Position numbers and translations under genes: made by a program. The notes under the pieces are model-generated. The model saw nothing but the letters and a program-made list of their open reading frames with translations, was not told the origin of the DNA and did not search any database. From NCBI GenBank assembly GCA_023251335.1, contig JAHEZA010000184.1, forward strand, positions 1-5,819: 5,819 bases of DNA, in the 5' to 3' direction. Below, piece after piece: positions 5,617-5,819 of the stretch (the first letter of the stretch is position 1; every line of letters starts with the position of its first letter). The stretch is from Chitinophagaceae bacterium (GTDB lineage: Bacteria > Bacteroidota > Bacteroidia > Chitinophagales > Chitinophagaceae).

Positions 5617-5649
5617 TAAAAATAAATAAATAATCTTTTCGAATACAAA
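5617..5649 (-). promoter_or_regulatory. Candidate promoter of the TPM gene
   Basis: On the minus strand TTTG (5649-5646), a 21-bp spacer and TATTTTTA (5624-5617) resemble the -33/-7 pair, with one mismatch in the -7 box. The box ends 28 nt upstream of the ATG at 5588. The -33 element is inside an arm of the perfect inverted repeat at 5638-5671. Confidence 0.42.
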
Positions 5650-5671
5650 AGAAAAATCTTTTGTATTCGAA
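5638..5671. repeat. Perfect 15-bp inverted repeat with AAAA spacer
   Basis: Arms 5638-5652 (TTCGAATACAAAAGA) and 5657-5671 are exact reverse complements with a 4-base loop, the most perfect palindrome in the window. It lies in the 196-bp divergent region between the TPM gene and the putative gene starting at 5785. No gene in the window ends here, so a terminator role is unlikely unless transcripts enter from the right. An operator covering the TPM -33 element, or an RNA hairpin, fits better. Confidence 0.6.
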
Positions 5672-5709
5672 TGCAATGCTTTTTCTCAAAAATGTCGACT
5701 TCACTACCA

Positions 5710-5717
5710 TACCTTTG
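5710..5717 (+). promoter_or_regulatory. Candidate -7 box for the gene at the right edge
   Basis: TACCTTTG matches TAnnTTTG fully and lies 67 nt before the ATG at 5785. A TTTTC at 5681-5685 is 24 nt upstream, somewhat far for -33. The leader would be about 60 nt. Confidence 0.4.
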
Positions 5718-5784
5718 CCCTTGTATAGAAAGCGTTATAAGACTGATTCTATTATGAAGTTTTCGCCCGACTAAAATAAACATT

Positions 5785-5819
5785 ATGACAGAAAGAAGAG
5801 AATTTTGGCAATGCGGGCC
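5785..5819 (+). CDS. Probable start of a plus-strand gene, cut by the window edge
   Basis: From the ATG at 5785 the frame reads MTERREFWQCG, then GCC-type bases at the edge that begin a Pro or similar codon. The A-rich leader before the ATG and a perfect TACCTTTG box 67 nt upstream suggest a real start. From memory, some DinB-like Bacteroidota proteins begin with a short charged stretch followed by W-x-x-GP, which this resembles. Eleven residues cannot establish that, so no function is assigned. Confidence 0.4.
   Translation, partial: MTERREFWQCG

Noticed and set aside
1..5819. Mobile element, CRISPR array, tRNA or defence system
   Set aside because: No transposase or integrase, no regularly spaced repeats, no cloverleaf sequence and no known defence domains were seen on either strand.

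Overview
The window looks like chromosomal DNA of a Bacteroidota bacterium, probably near Chitinophagaceae or a related lineage. The DNA is AT-rich and starts lack clear Shine-Dalgarno sequences. Several genes are preceded by the Bacteroidota -7 box TAnnTTTG. The protein set also fits: a Cys-free L32 beginning [11 protein letters not shown], a DUF3810 membrane protein, an OmpA-like lipoprotein and a secreted TPM-domain protein. The lineage is inferred from memory of these families, not from a search.

Left part (1-2402, minus strand). Transcription runs right to left through yceD (DUF177), rpmF (ribosomal protein L32) and plsX (phosphate acyltransferase). This is the widespread bacterial cluster that places ribosome-linked genes next to entry into phospholipid synthesis. 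A 21-bp hairpin with a T-run lies between rpmF and plsX and may terminate or attenuate transcription. fabH, the common next gene, is not in the window. After a 195-bp gap comes the N-terminus of an exported protein, tentatively a POTRA-like outer-membrane protein, cut by the window edge.

Middle part (2403-4971, plus strand). Divergent promoter-like sites separate yceD from a 66-residue protein of unknown function. This is followed by a DUF3810 integral membrane protein with an HEIAH metallopeptidase-type motif, then an OmpA-family lipoprotein with a long coiled coil. The lipoprotein has the best promoter in the window (TTTG, 18 bp, TATTTTTG).

Right part (4972-5819). A secreted TPM-domain protein on the minus strand converges on the OmpA-like gene. 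Its upstream region is divergent with what looks like the first codons of another plus-strand gene at the right edge. A perfect 15-bp inverted repeat sits in that divergent region and overlaps a candidate -33 element.

Most of the window is ordinary housekeeping and cell-envelope sequence. I found no mobile element, CRISPR array, tRNA or rRNA. The less explained parts are the small 66-residue gene, the DUF3810 protein, the hairpins and the repeated upstream motif.
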